Assembly: GCF_003074135.1 (NCBI RefSeq)
Contig: NZ_PPDK01000001.1
Coordinates: forward strand, 1,550,001-1,614,000
DNA length: 64,000 bases
Source: Euzebya tangerina
GTDB lineage: Bacteria; Actinomycetota; Nitriliruptoria; Euzebyales; Euzebyaceae
Direction of reading: 5' to 3'
Within the stretch, counting starts at the first letter, position 1. Every line of letters starts with the position of its first letter. This document shows positions 34,501 through 43,082 of the stretch, in pieces. The notes under the pieces were generated by a model. That model ran no database searches, was not told the origin of the DNA, and saw nothing but the letters and a program-made list of their open reading frames with translations. The translations under genes and the position numbers were made by a program.

Positions 34501-35341
34501 CGCCGGCGTGCCCGGTCACCCGGACCATGGCCCGCTTCCCCGCGACCAACGCGGCGTCATTGGCCAGGTTCTGCACGCCCTGATTGACCTCGATTCCCTC
34601 CACATCGATCGAGGGCGTGAAGCAACCGTCAGCCACCGAGGAGGGGATGACACCCCGGTTGGTGGTCGCCGTGAACCCACCGCCGCCGAAGACGAGTGGC
34701 CCGTACTCGGCGGCCAGCTCCTCGACGGAGTGCCGACTGTCCTCCGCCGCGACCACCGAGAAGCGATCGGCGCCGGCGTCGACCAGGAAGTCCACCGACG
34801 GGACGGTCTCTCCCTCGACGTTCTCGATCCCGTCCGTCAGCAGGCACACCGTCGTCTCGGTCGCGGCGCCGCCGTGGGAGACCGCTTCGGCCGCGCCACG
34901 CAGGCCGGCCGTCACGGGGGTCGACCCCTCCGTCTGGGCATGCCCGCGGACGACGGCACCGATCTCGGCCGCGTCATCCTCCGTGTCCAGCAGTCGGTTC
35001 GAGACGATCTCCTGGACCAGCGGCACCTCCGATCCCACGGCGCCCGGCCCGGTGAAGACCACGACGGAGACGGCAGAGACGCCCAGGGGCAGGTGGTCGC
35101 GGCGACGCAGGGTGACGTCGACACCGCGGGTGATCGCCCGCCACTCCACCGGCGTGACGGACCGGGACGCATCGAGGACGAACACGACCTCTCGCTCCGG
35201 CGCTGCCTCCTGGCTCGGCTGTGCGCGACCGGGGCGGGCTGGGGTCAGCAGGCTCGTGAGCAAGCCGGCGAGCAGGACCCAGACGACCGCGGGGCGGTGG
35301 GACGTCCGGCGTGGTCTCCCCCTGGTGTTGGCAGCCGTCAT
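31508..35341 (-). CDS. Large secreted VWA / metzincin-type protease / CWB2 protein
   Basis: The 1277-residue protein has a signal peptide (about residues 1-40), a von Willebrand A domain (about 48-215; VVFVLDASRSV MIDAS strand, TTVCLLTDGIENV), a long middle region with HEIGHSLGLPH near residue 543, the HExxHxxGxxH zinc site of metzincins, Ig/cadherin-like repeats (about 805-905; ATDDDGDALSYDV), and three C-terminal CWB2 repeats (about 985-1270; PDALTAGPAA, PDALTGGAVA, PDGLAIAPVA). It is probably a cell-wall-bound adhesive metalloprotease. It contains few Cys residues. It is transcribed alone; its stop is 15 bases from the converging lipoprotein gene. Confidence 0.88.
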   Translation of the reverse strand: MTAANTRGRPRRTSHRPAVVWVLLAGLLTSLLTPARPGRAQPSQEAAPEREVVFVLDASRSVTPVEWRAITRGVDVTLRRRDHLPLGVSAVSVVVFTGPGAVGSEVPLVQEIVSNRLLDTEDDAAEIGAVVRGHAQTEGSTPVTAGLRGAAEAVSHGGAATETTVCLLTDGIENVEGETVPSVDFLVDAGADRFSVVAAEDSRHSVEELAAEYGPLVFGGGGFTATTNRGVIPSSVADGCFTPSIDVEGIEVNQGVQNLANDAALVAGKRAMVRVTGHAGAGISEWTGRLELREADGTLIREYGPAGGSASNLGPDASLAELRAAALEFHVLATDLRDGRQVTVRFVPASGQVSCLDIDADCEVTLTPQRFEREIVFIGTDVVRQTDAGEEVVFEADPREASAAAAVLAAWARRGLPFDLRRWSYVESARSYDATEYLDARDAARTAAVDAVAMGLVDDPADDEDEFDQFVQARRDGQVDAHRDLLGDILALTIEQQWRVTEDPESTVVYGLFDIPGIGGRANGFDAATSAGAAFQTRLVHLHEIGHSLGLPHAATAEDGERFADPCGAVAADQWPDTVTIDGRDVAALGPDGDGAGFWGHTGSSPGTAIRGVMPRSTMPNLMGYCGAPDRAFAPTQWLGGAQWNRIVGEDVELRVDFGDSIAITPGRDGDALEVADLRPRPTAVAAPSDPTHRIDIIRDGEPEPIAQLDVDLRGEPGVPLLFDDGTLGPASDPESVSQDPIAVGLPTSLREGAAHTIQVVNLADSAVVSEVAVSPSRPQIEITTDVSGQVTGPLNLTWEATDDDGDALSYDVLVRPEDVWIPVAAGITANQLDLDLSSFTWTDAVVRVRVVASDGIRTDADLITLDYVSSDQPWVAGTIVDPVDSSTYTYGEIIPLSAESTSNAPTHRVEWASDVDGRILQSDGVAAADLSPGEHVISLYGVAGRDDQEVRQLLDRASITVQTAPVPEQSVVLQRTAGNDRYQTAASISRLQWPAGAQHVFVASGENFPDALTAGPAAAAVGAPILLAGRTALPSATAAELERLQPRRVTVIGGAAVIEDPVIEEIREAAPDAFVDRVFGSNRFATAAALADRFLPSADRIYLATGADFPDALTGGAVAGWRGSPILLTNSDSIPAELTAYLDGRTVTVELLGGTAAISEDVAAALADEPGVDSVVRRAGENRFATAAVAMEPFGRSVSAFVATGRAFPDGLAIAPVAALTGTPVLLTEPDVLPADTIRALQELGVTQVRIIGGERAVTADVAAELRATLDAIAER

Positions 35342-35426
35342 GGACCCTCCCCGGTCACTCGGCGGGCCGCGACTCTAACCGCACCCGAGGCCCGCGGGCC
35401 AGCTCAGGTCGTGTCCGCAGGTCGGG

Positions 35427-37325
35427 TCAGGTGGTGGCCAGCAGGGTCTGGCCCAGCCGTACCTTCCCCAACTCGGGGATGTACTCGCCCTCATCCCACA
35501 CCACGGTCCCGCCGAGCACCGTCTGGGTGACGATTCCCTCCGGCCGGTTGACCATCTGCTCGTGGTCGAAGGCCTCGCGGTACTCCGTGGTGATCGTGGA
35601 CTCCGGATCCCAGTCGTGCAGCGCCAGCGGGTCGATGATGACGACGTCGCCTCGTGCGCCGACGCGCAAGCTGCCGGCGTCGATCCGCCAGAACGCCGCG
35701 GGCTCGCTGGTCAGCCGGGCGATGTGTCGCGACAGCTGCGTGCTGCCGTAGCGGGCGGCGATCTGCAGTCCTCGGAGGTTCGCGTCGTAGAACGCCATGT
35801 TGGTCAGGTGGGCGCCCGAGTCATTGAAGCCCGGCAGGTTGTGCTCGAAGAACAGGGCGTCCTCCAGCTTGGCCTGGTCCGCGTTGGCGGTGATGGCGTA
35901 CCACCGCAGGTCGGTGTCGTAGGCGGCGAAGAGGTGCAGGACCAGACCGGCGTCGTGGATGCCCTCCGGCATCGCCTCAGCCATCGTCTCCAAGGCCTCG
36001 CGTTCGGCAGCCGAGCCGGGGTCCAGCACTCCGGCCTGATGAGCCTGCCCCCGGCGGAGCACCTCAGCGAAGGTCAGTCCGTCCCACTCGGGACAGGGGA
36101 CGTCGCCGTCGAGCACCAGCTGGTCCAGATCGCGGGGGACGGCGTGTTCCTCGTAGCGGAGCCGGCGTCGCAGGCCAGCCAGCCCACGACCGTCCTTGCC
36201 GGTCATCCACTCACGCGTGAACTGGGCCCGCCAGTCCGGGTCGGCCAGGATCGCCCGGCGGCCGGCCCTGTCCTCGAGGTCGGGCTCGTTCAGCCGTCGC
36301 AGGCTCGGGATCTCCTCGAACAGCGGCGTCAGCGGGCCGTCGGCCCAGACCTTGAACTGCGCAGCGAGCGCCTGCATGCGGAAGCGCCCGTCGACCAGCC
36401 GGGAGTTCAGGATCCGTGACAGGACCTTCGAGAGCGGCAGGACCGTCCGGTCGGTGTGGACGTCCATCGAGGTGAGGAAGGTGGTGCGGAGCGGAGCGCC
36501 GAACCATCGGCCGGAGGTGAAGAAGAGGGTCTTCGCGATCCCCACGGGGCTGTCCTTCGGCGGGGTGCCCTGCCACACGCGGTCGTGCGCGCGCACCACG
36601 TGGGTGAGGACCCGAAGCTCCTCCCGGGTGGTCCACTGGGTCGGGATCTTCGTGGCCCGGTGCGGGTCGTTGGCCAGGAAGTGGAACGGCAGCGCGTCGG
36701 TCGTGAACCCCGGATACCCCTCCTCCAGCGCCCGGTTCAACAGCTGGGCCATCCGCACGATGTCGTCGTCGGACGGGTCGCGGGACACTGAACCCTGTAG
36801 ACCCATGACCTCTGCACGCAGCATCGAGTGCGGGATCTGCGGGACCACGTTGGCGCCCAACGGCTGGGCGTCCAGGTGGGTGAGGTACGCCGCCGTGCCG
36901 GACCAGTCGATCGCGTCGACCACGCGCTGCAGCACGTGCTTCGGCATGTTCTCGACGCGGGCGAAGCAGTCGACGATCGGGTTCTCGACGTAGCTGCCGT
37001 TGTCGCGGACCTGCGAGCCGAACGTGGTGCCGAGCGAGCAGTTGGCCGTGATGACGGTGGTCGTGCCGTGCCGGGCAGCCTCCGGAAGCCCGGGGGCCAG
37101 TTCGAGTTCGAGGTCGTAGTGCGTGTGGATGTCCAGCAGACCGGGCATCACCCAGCGGCCGGAGGCGTCGACGACTCGTGCGGCGGCGGCGGGGTCAAGG
37201 CCAGGCCCAACCGCGGCGACCCGGCCACCGCTGAGGGCCACGTCCACCAGTTGGGGTGGGCCGCCGTGCCCGTCGAAGACGAGCCCACCGGTGACCAGCA
37301 GATCCCACGAGCCAGCAGAGGTCAT
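35427..37325 (-). CDS. N-acyl-D-amino-acid deacylase-like amidohydrolase
   Basis: The 632-residue protein has the amidohydrolase_3/D-aminoacylase layout: N-terminal beta-sandwich strand WDLLVTGGLVFDG, metal strand LLDIHTHYDLELE, HGTTTVITANCSLG, the late NDSGAHLTNMAFYD segment with the metal Asp, and the C-terminal DAGSLRVGARGDVVIIDP that closes the sandwich. It probably hydrolyses N-acyl amino acids or a cyclic amide. I set ATG at 37325 as it begins exactly at the conserved first strand; upstream in-frame sequence is shadow. It stands alone, divergent from the CBS gene. Confidence 0.85.
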   Translation of the reverse strand: MTSAGSWDLLVTGGLVFDGHGGPPQLVDVALSGGRVAAVGPGLDPAAAARVVDASGRWVMPGLLDIHTHYDLELELAPGLPEAARHGTTTVITANCSLGTTFGSQVRDNGSYVENPIVDCFARVENMPKHVLQRVVDAIDWSGTAAYLTHLDAQPLGANVVPQIPHSMLRAEVMGLQGSVSRDPSDDDIVRMAQLLNRALEEGYPGFTTDALPFHFLANDPHRATKIPTQWTTREELRVLTHVVRAHDRVWQGTPPKDSPVGIAKTLFFTSGRWFGAPLRTTFLTSMDVHTDRTVLPLSKVLSRILNSRLVDGRFRMQALAAQFKVWADGPLTPLFEEIPSLRRLNEPDLEDRAGRRAILADPDWRAQFTREWMTGKDGRGLAGLRRRLRYEEHAVPRDLDQLVLDGDVPCPEWDGLTFAEVLRRGQAHQAGVLDPGSAAEREALETMAEAMPEGIHDAGLVLHLFAAYDTDLRWYAITANADQAKLEDALFFEHNLPGFNDSGAHLTNMAFYDANLRGLQIAARYGSTQLSRHIARLTSEPAAFWRIDAGSLRVGARGDVVIIDPLALHDWDPESTITTEYREAFDHEQMVNRPEGIVTQTVLGGTVVWDEGEYIPELGKVRLGQTLLATT

Positions 37326-37477
37326 GTGCCGAGTATCCCATCCGTCGGGCGAACGTCCAGCCCGCCCGATCGTCCCGCCCGCGGGAGGACCATCGGCCTG
37401 GTGGTCGTGGGTCGACATCGGCCACCGTGGAGGCACAGACCTCGGCAGCCTGACCTGCCCCTCACCGGAGGAGACCC

Positions 37478-37936
37478 GTGAACGTCCGCGACTGGATGAA
37501 CAGCGACCCAATCACCATCTCGCCCGAGGCAACCGTGGCCGAGGCCCGGGCCGTGATGCGGGCTCAGGGGATCCGGCACCTGCCCGTGGTCAGCGCGGGC
37601 CATCTGATCGGCATCATCAGCGATCGCGACGTCAGCATCGACGACGCCACGCTCAACCGCGTTCGGTCTCTCGAACGGCTGGGGGAGGTGACCGGAGAGA
37701 GCCGGCCGGTCGAGGCGGTCATGAGCACCTCCGTGCACACCGTCCCGGTGTCGGCGACCATGGCCGAGGCAGCCCGGATGATGCTCTCCCGCCGCGTGAG
37801 CGCCCTGCCGCTCGTCGAGGACGACGGCCGCCTGATCGGCATCGTCACCACGACCGACTGCCTGCTCGTGTCACTCACCGCGACCGACGACCTGGTCGGC
37901 GGCTTGGCGCAGGGTGCGGGGGAGGTCGACGCGTGA
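37478..37936 (+). CDS. Two-CBS-domain protein
   Basis: The 152-residue product consists of a CBS pair: VRDWMNSDPITISPEATVAEA... IRHLPVVSAGHLIGIISDRDV and VMSTSVHTVPVSATMAEAARMMLSRRVSALPLVEDDGRLIGIVTTTDCL. Such stand-alone pairs bind adenine nucleotides and act as energy sensors or modulators. GTG at 37478 has a GGAGGAG site. It overlaps the next PPOX-like gene by GTGA. Confidence 0.9.
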   Translation: MNVRDWMNSDPITISPEATVAEARAVMRAQGIRHLPVVSAGHLIGIISDRDVSIDDATLNRVRSLERLGEVTGESRPVEAVMSTSVHTVPVSATMAEAARMMLSRRVSALPLVEDDGRLIGIVTTTDCLLVSLTATDDLVGGLAQGAGEVDA

Positions 37937-38325
37937 GCAGACTCGCGGAGCTCGGCGACGGCGAGTGCATCCAGTTGCTGCGGGCCCACCCGCGGCACGT
38001 CGGGCGCGTCGGGTTCTACAGCCAGGACGGCCTGACGATCCTGCCGGTTAACTATCGGGTGTTCGGGGGCGAGGTCGTCTTCCACACCGACCCCGGGTCC
38101 CTGCTCTTCTCCGCCGTCATGCAGGACCGAGTGGCGTTCGAGGTCGACGATGTGACCCCGTCCTGGCGGGAGGGCTGGAGTGTGCTGGTCCGGGGCACGG
38201 CACGTGAGGTCACCGACGCGGAGTCCATCGAGGCCATCGAACGGCTGGTGCGCTCCTGGGCCGGCCGTGACAGCCGCACGATCGCGATCACGCCGGATCA
38301 GATCACTGGACGTCGGATCGTCTGA
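37933..38325 (+). CDS. PPOX-class FMN-binding protein
   Basis: The 130-residue protein has the split-barrel FMN fold of the pyridoxamine-5-phosphate-oxidase-like family: LRAHPRHVGRVGFYSQDGLTILPVNYRVF, VVFHTDPGSLLFSAV, VAFEVDDVTPSWREGWSVLVRGTAREVTD. Many actinobacterial members are F420- or FMN-dependent reductases or FMN-binding stress proteins, often next to CBS proteins in dormancy-type regulons. It is coupled to the CBS gene by overlap and converges on the truncated aminotransferase with a 3-base gap. Confidence 0.87.
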   Translation: MSRLAELGDGECIQLLRAHPRHVGRVGFYSQDGLTILPVNYRVFGGEVVFHTDPGSLLFSAVMQDRVAFEVDDVTPSWREGWSVLVRGTAREVTDAESIEAIERLVRSWAGRDSRTIAITPDQITGRRIV

Positions 38326-38328
38326 GGG

Positions 38329-39045
38329 CTACCGCTCCAGCGTGACCGACCAGCCGTCGTCAGCGCCGGCCCAGACCATCCCGGTCGCCCGCGGCCCGCG
38401 GACGAACTTCCGGCCCGTGAAGGAGAGGATGTCACAGCCGAGCTCCTCGAGCCGCACCGGCAGCTGGCCGACCGACTGACAGGCATCCAGCTGGTAGAGG
38501 ACCTCGCTGCCGGCCAGGAGTTCGCCCACGGCGACGGCGGGGTTCACCAGCCCGCCCTGTGTCGGCACGTGGGTCACCGAGACCAATCGGGTTCGCTCGT
38601 CCAGCAGGTCAGCCATGGCCCCGACGTCTACCTGCCCGTGGTCGTCGTCCGGGACCACGACGATCTCGATCCCCTGGATCTCGTGGGCTCTGAGCAGTCC
38701 CGCCATGTTGCTGGGGTACTCCGCTTGTGTGGTCAGAACCCGGTCGCCCGGCTGGAACCGCAAGGCCGAGAAGGCGGCGTTCCAAGCCCGGGTCGCCGAC
38801 TCGACGAAGGCCCAGTTCCTGGTGTCGCCGCCGATGAGGTGTGCAGCCTCGACGTAGACCTGTGCCAGCTCCGCCTCACGGGCATCGACCGCCTCGTAGC
38901 CACCGATCCGGGCCTCGAGATCCAGGTAGCCGGTCACCGCGTCGAGGACCTGTTGGGTCGGCAGGCTGGCCCCGGCGTTGTTCAGGTGCGTGACCTCGCT
39001 GCAACCGGGCGTCCGGCTGCGCTCCGCTGCGACATCGATCGGCAT
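38329..39045 (-). CDS. Truncated class V aminotransferase / cysteine-desulfurase-like protein
   Basis: The 238 residues cover only the N-terminal lid and the PLP domain: THLNNAGASLP, FVESATRAWNAAF, VSVTHVPTQGG, YQLDACQSVGQLPV with the PLP Asp, and the PLP lysine in LSFTGRKFVRGPRATG. The gene stops about 25 codons after the lysine, against about 370-400 residues in the family, so the C-terminal small domain is missing. Its stop falls 3 bases from the converging PPOX gene, so no remaining C-terminal part is hidden behind a frameshift. It lies 10 bases after a DUF1015 gene and a SerA-like gene. Activity is doubtful. Confidence 0.8.
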   Translation of the reverse strand: MPIDVAAERSRTPGCSEVTHLNNAGASLPTQQVLDAVTGYLDLEARIGGYEAVDAREAELAQVYVEAAHLIGGDTRNWAFVESATRAWNAAFSALRFQPGDRVLTTQAEYPSNMAGLLRAHEIQGIEIVVVPDDDHGQVDVGAMADLLDERTRLVSVTHVPTQGGLVNPAVAVGELLAGSEVLYQLDACQSVGQLPVRLEELGCDILSFTGRKFVRGPRATGMVWAGADDGWSVTLER

Positions 39046-39055
39046 TGCGGCTGGC

Positions 39056-40195
39056 TCAGGTCGGCGCCAGGAAGACCCCGGAGTGGGGCTTCGGACGCAC
39101 GTAGGTCGACTTGAGCGGCAGCGTCCGGCCAGCCTCCGCCGCGGCGATGATGTCGTCGAACGTCGCCGGTGCCAACGCGATCACCACGGTGCCCGGATGG
39201 GCGTCGGCCAGCATCCGCGGCGAGCCCAGTCCCGGGACGTACTGCAGCCGTGGATCGCTCTGCTCGAATCCGAGCGGGTCGAGCACCTGGGCGTGCAGTC
39301 GCGCGGCGTCCATCGACTCCGGCACCTCCGCCACGACGGGCGCCGGCAGCTGTCCCGACCACCAGTCGCGACCCAGACCGACCCAGACCGACCCGGGCGC
39401 TGGTCCCACCGATCCATCCAGATCCTCCACCGATGCCACCTCCTCGAGTCCCCCCAACACCTGGTCCACATCCGCCCCTCGCACCAGACGATGAAATGGC
39501 GCGACGTCGACGTCGCGGGTGGAGGTCAGCGCGGTCAGGACCAAGCGGTCCCGGTCACCCGGAACGGTTCGGGCGGCCTCCACGCGATGGTGGCCGTCCG
39601 ACACGTACGCCCGCGTGATCCCTGCGAATGCCGCGGTCGCTGCCGCGGTGTCCTCGATGCCCCAGACCGTCTGGGCGTTCCCGTCCGCAGTCACGAAGTC
39701 GAGCAGCGGCGCGGACTGTGTCGCCCGTGTCAGAACCTCGTCGACCGCTGCCGAGGGCGGATGGGCGACCGCGACCGGACTGGAGACGTAGCCGACCGTG
39801 GCCCGGTAGTGCGAGAGGTAGGCCACCCGCGCCGGGCGGGTCTTCTCGTGGGGGAGGATGACGGAGTCGTACTCCTCGACCGGAACGGTCGCGACGACGG
39901 AGACCTGCGTCAACCCGCCGCTGCGCATCCGGTAGGCGTACATCTCGGCCGGGCCCGGCTCGAACACACCGGCATCCACCAGTCGCGCCAGCCCCTCGCC
40001 CGAGTGGACGGCCGCGGCACGAATCGTGGCTGCCTCGAGGTCGACCGGCTCCTGCAGCGCATGCAGGTAGGACCAGGGGTTACGAGCGCGGATCCGATCC
40101 CGGTCGTCGGTGCTCAGGGAGTCGAGGGCCGGGATCACCACCTGCTCGGCCAGTGCCGGCTGGACCAGACGTGCTGCGGTCGGCTGGATGTGCAT
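39056..40195 (-). CDS. DUF1015 family protein (serine-biosynthesis-associated)
   Basis: The 379-residue protein matches DUF1015: RDRIRARNPWSYLHA near the N-terminus, AYRMRSGGLTQVSVVA, ILPHEKTRPARVAY, YVSDGHHRVEAA (DGHHR signature) and the C-terminal PLKSTYVRPKPHSGVF. The function is not established. In many genomes it neighbours SerA and a class V aminotransferase, as here, and a role in serine-phosphate metabolism has been suggested from that context. The start is 4 bases from the SerA stop. Confidence 0.85.
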   Translation of the reverse strand: MHIQPTAARLVQPALAEQVVIPALDSLSTDDRDRIRARNPWSYLHALQEPVDLEAATIRAAAVHSGEGLARLVDAGVFEPGPAEMYAYRMRSGGLTQVSVVATVPVEEYDSVILPHEKTRPARVAYLSHYRATVGYVSSPVAVAHPPSAAVDEVLTRATQSAPLLDFVTADGNAQTVWGIEDTAAATAAFAGITRAYVSDGHHRVEAARTVPGDRDRLVLTALTSTRDVDVAPFHRLVRGADVDQVLGGLEEVASVEDLDGSVGPAPGSVWVGLGRDWWSGQLPAPVVAEVPESMDAARLHAQVLDPLGFEQSDPRLQYVPGLGSPRMLADAHPGTVVIALAPATFDDIIAAAEAGRTLPLKSTYVRPKPHSGVFLAPT

Positions 40196-40198
40196 ACG

Positions 40199-41404
40199 TC
40201 ACTCGACGGACGGAACGGCCGACAACACGTGGTCGACGTGCCGGATGGCGTCGAGGGTCTCCGGCCGGACCGTCCTGGAGAGGCGCAGCGTGGCGACGGC
40301 GGCGCTCGCCCCCGCGAAGATGCGGTTGTCCATCTGCGCCACGTTGATGCCGTCCTCCCGCAACTGGTCCAGCACCCCCGAGAGCACGCCGACCTCGTTG
40401 CGATGCCGGACCACCAGCACGCAGTCGCCGATCGCTGCGGTCGCGAGGTTCACCGCGTTCCGGGGTTGGCCGTCCTCGAAGTCCGCGATCACCTCCAACA
40501 CGCCGTCGGCGGTCGAGTGCTGGGCCTGTGTGGTCGACGCACCGATGTGATGGGTGCCGATGACGTTCGGGTGCTGGGCGAGTCGACTGGCGAACGCACC
40601 GGTCTTGGCTGCCGGCTCATCCTGGAACACATCCAGGCCGGCTCGCATGCCGCGGTCCTCCAGCGCTGCCAGCAGGGCCCCCTCGTCCACGACGTCTCCG
40701 CGGCTCGTGTTGATGATCCACGCGCTGTCGGGCAGTTGGGAGATGAACGCGGCGTCGACGAGTGCTCGGGTCTCCTCCGTCGAGGGGACGTGCAGGGTGA
40801 CGACATCGCACTCGCCGAGCATCGCCGGCAGATCGTCGAACAGCTCGATGTCGGCCGTCGCGAGCGCCTCGCGGCGCGCAGCCGACCACGACGGCCTGGC
40901 GAGGCCCAGGACCCGCATGTCGAACGCGACGCAGCGAGCCGCAACAGCGCGACCGATCGCGCCGAGGCCGACGATGCCGATGGTCCGCCCGGCGATCCCG
41001 GTGGCGGTGGAGTACCGAGCCTTGTCCCAGTGGCCGTCTCGGAGGTCGGCGGTGGCCTCGGGGATGTGCCGATCGAGCCCCAGGAGCAGGCCCAAGGTCA
41101 GCTCGGCCACCGCGACGGCGTTCCGACCGGGCACGTTGCAGACGTAGACGGCTTGCTCGGCTGCGGACTGCACATCGATGGTGTTGGTGCCCGCGCCAGC
41201 TCGAACGATCAGTCGCAGTCGCTTGGCGCTCGTGATCGCCGTGGCATCCACCACCGTGCTGCGGACGACGAGGACGTCCGCATCGTCGAGCGCCTCAGCC
41301 AGGTCCTCGCCGGTGAGCCCAGGTCGGTACCGCACGGTGTGGCCACGATCGCCCAGGTGATCCCGGTGGGGTTCGGGGAAGGTGTCGGCGATGAGGATGT
41401 CCAT
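40199..41404 (-). CDS. serA: D-3-phosphoglycerate dehydrogenase (SerA-like, ACT domain)
   Basis: The 401-residue protein has the D-2-hydroxyacid dehydrogenase order: LRLIVRAGAGTNTID, NAVAVAELTLGLLL, NAD motif IGIVGLGAIGRAVA, INTSRGDVVDE with the Arg, Glu in the DVFQDEP loop and a catalytic His in VIGTHHIGAST. A C-terminal ACT domain (about 325-400; VVRHRNEVGVLSGVLDQL) follows, which senses serine in this family. The ATG at 41404 is the first Met before the LIADTF strand. First gene of the operon with DUF1015 and the truncated aminotransferase. Confidence 0.85.
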   Translation of the reverse strand: MDILIADTFPEPHRDHLGDRGHTVRYRPGLTGEDLAEALDDADVLVVRSTVVDATAITSAKRLRLIVRAGAGTNTIDVQSAAEQAVYVCNVPGRNAVAVAELTLGLLLGLDRHIPEATADLRDGHWDKARYSTATGIAGRTIGIVGLGAIGRAVAARCVAFDMRVLGLARPSWSAARREALATADIELFDDLPAMLGECDVVTLHVPSTEETRALVDAAFISQLPDSAWIINTSRGDVVDEGALLAALEDRGMRAGLDVFQDEPAAKTGAFASRLAQHPNVIGTHHIGASTTQAQHSTADGVLEVIADFEDGQPRNAVNLATAAIGDCVLVVRHRNEVGVLSGVLDQLREDGINVAQMDNRIFAGASAAVATLRLSRTVRPETLDAIRHVDHVLSAVPSVE

Positions 41405-41530
41405 CCCCGCAAGGTAACCCCGTCTGCGGCTGCTCCGTCGACCGTTCTGGCCAGGCGGGTTGAGTACGCTCGCGGTCGTTGGCCTGAACACCAGCACCAT
41501 TCGCCTGCACATCCTCTGGAGGGCTGTGGC

Positions 41531-43060
41531 ATGTACCCGGGGACCTTTGCGACCACGACGCCGGACCGCCCGGCGGTGATCATGACCGACACCGGCCGGA
41601 CGGTGACCTACGGAGAGCTGGAGGAGCGGTCAACGCGGCTGGCCAACCACCTTCGTGACCAGGGTCTTGGTGTTGGCAGCGTCGTCGCGATCCTGGCCAG
41701 CAATGCGCCTGAGTATCTGGAGGCCTACTGGGCCTGCCTTCGCTCGGGGATGTACGCCGGCGGGGTGAACCACAACCTCTCGCCGGATGAGATCGCCTAC
41801 ATCCTGGACAACTCCGACGCAGCGGCCTTGATCATCTCCGCAGATCTGGCCGATCTGGCCGTTGCGGCCCTCGAGCGCGTGGAGGGCGTGGACCTGCGCG
41901 TGGTCTTCGGCGGGACGGCGGCCGGTTTCGACGACTACGAGTCCGCGCTGGCTGCCGCCTCACCCCTTGCCCCCGACGATCAACCACGTGGCGCGGACAT
42001 GCTGTACTCCTCCGGCACGACGGGTCGCCCGAAGGGCGTCAAGCCCGAGCTGCTCGGCCTGCAGGTCGATGAGCCGGGCGTGCCGCTGATCGACGCCTTC
42101 GCGCCGGTCTTCGGATTCGACCCCGCCACCATCTATCTGTCGCCGGCGCCGCTGTACCACGCTGCCCCCCTCCGGTTCTGCGGCCTGGTGATCGCCACCG
42201 GCGGGACCGTCCTGGTCATGCCGAGGTTCGACGCCCGGGCGTCCCTCGAGGCGATCGAGCGCTACAGGGCCACGCACTCGCAGTGGGTGCCGACCATGTT
42301 CGTCCGCATGTTGAAGCTGCCAGAGGAGACCCGGACTGCCTACGACCTCTCATCCATGCGGTGCACCATCCACGCGGCAGCACCCTGCCCGGTCGAGGTC
42401 AAGAAGGCGATGCACGAGTGGTGGGACGGCGAGATCTGGGAGTACTACGGTGCAACCGAGGGGAACGGCCTGACCGTCGTGGCCATGGAGGACTGGTTGG
42501 CGCACGAGGGCACCGTGGGCAAGGCCGTCCTCGGGACCATCCGGATCTGTGATGCGCTGGGCAACGAGTTGCCACCCGGTGAGATCGGCACCGTCTACGT
42601 GGAGCGGGATCGCGTCACGTTCACCTATCACAAGGACCCTGAGAAGACCCGCGCCGGGCAACATCCGGAGCACGAGACCTGGTCGGCTGTCGGGGACATC
42701 GGGTACTTGGACGAGGAGGGGTACCTCTACCTCACCGATCGTCAAGCCTTCACCATCATCTCGGGTGGGGTGAACATCTATCCGCAGGAGATCGAGGACT
42801 GCCTGACGCTGCATCCCAAGGTGAGCGACGTCGCGGTGATCGGGGTTCCTGACGAGGAGATGGGCCAGCGGGTGTTGGCCGTGGTGCAGGCCGCGCCGGG
42901 ACATGACCCGGGGGAGGGTTTGGTCGAGGAGTTGGCGACCTTCGTGCGCAGTCGTCTGGCCGGGTTCAAGCAGCCGCGGGAGTGGGCCTTCACCGACGAC
43001 ATGCCCCGCTCGGCGACGGGCAAGCTGGTCAAGCGACGACTGCAGGACCAGTTCGACTGA
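41531..43060 (+). CDS. Acyl-CoA synthetase (AMP-forming, FadD-like)
   Basis: The 509-residue enzyme has the ANL-superfamily motifs: P-loop MLYSSGTTGRPKGV, YGATEGNGLT (A5), SAVGDIGYLDEEGYLYLTDR (A7/A8) and the terminal catalytic Lys in PRSATGKLVKRRL. It activates a carboxylic acid through an acyl-adenylate to the CoA thioester. A GGAGGG site precedes ATG 41531; the long in-frame extension upstream is antisense to SerA and not coding. It diverges from the SerA operon. Substrate unknown. Confidence 0.92.
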   Translation: MYPGTFATTTPDRPAVIMTDTGRTVTYGELEERSTRLANHLRDQGLGVGSVVAILASNAPEYLEAYWACLRSGMYAGGVNHNLSPDEIAYILDNSDAAALIISADLADLAVAALERVEGVDLRVVFGGTAAGFDDYESALAAASPLAPDDQPRGADMLYSSGTTGRPKGVKPELLGLQVDEPGVPLIDAFAPVFGFDPATIYLSPAPLYHAAPLRFCGLVIATGGTVLVMPRFDARASLEAIERYRATHSQWVPTMFVRMLKLPEETRTAYDLSSMRCTIHAAAPCPVEVKKAMHEWWDGEIWEYYGATEGNGLTVVAMEDWLAHEGTVGKAVLGTIRICDALGNELPPGEIGTVYVERDRVTFTYHKDPEKTRAGQHPEHETWSAVGDIGYLDEEGYLYLTDRQAFTIISGGVNIYPQEIEDCLTLHPKVSDVAVIGVPDEEMGQRVLAVVQAAPGHDPGEGLVEELATFVRSRLAGFKQPREWAFTDDMPRSATGKLVKRRLQDQFD

Positions 43061-43082
43061 GCGGTCGAGGGCAGGAGTGGCT

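Noticed and set aside
38978-41530. Apparent long extension of the acyl-CoA synthetase gene
   Set aside because: It is antisense to SerA and DUF1015 coding sequence and has no recognisable domain; the ANL fold starts at 41531.
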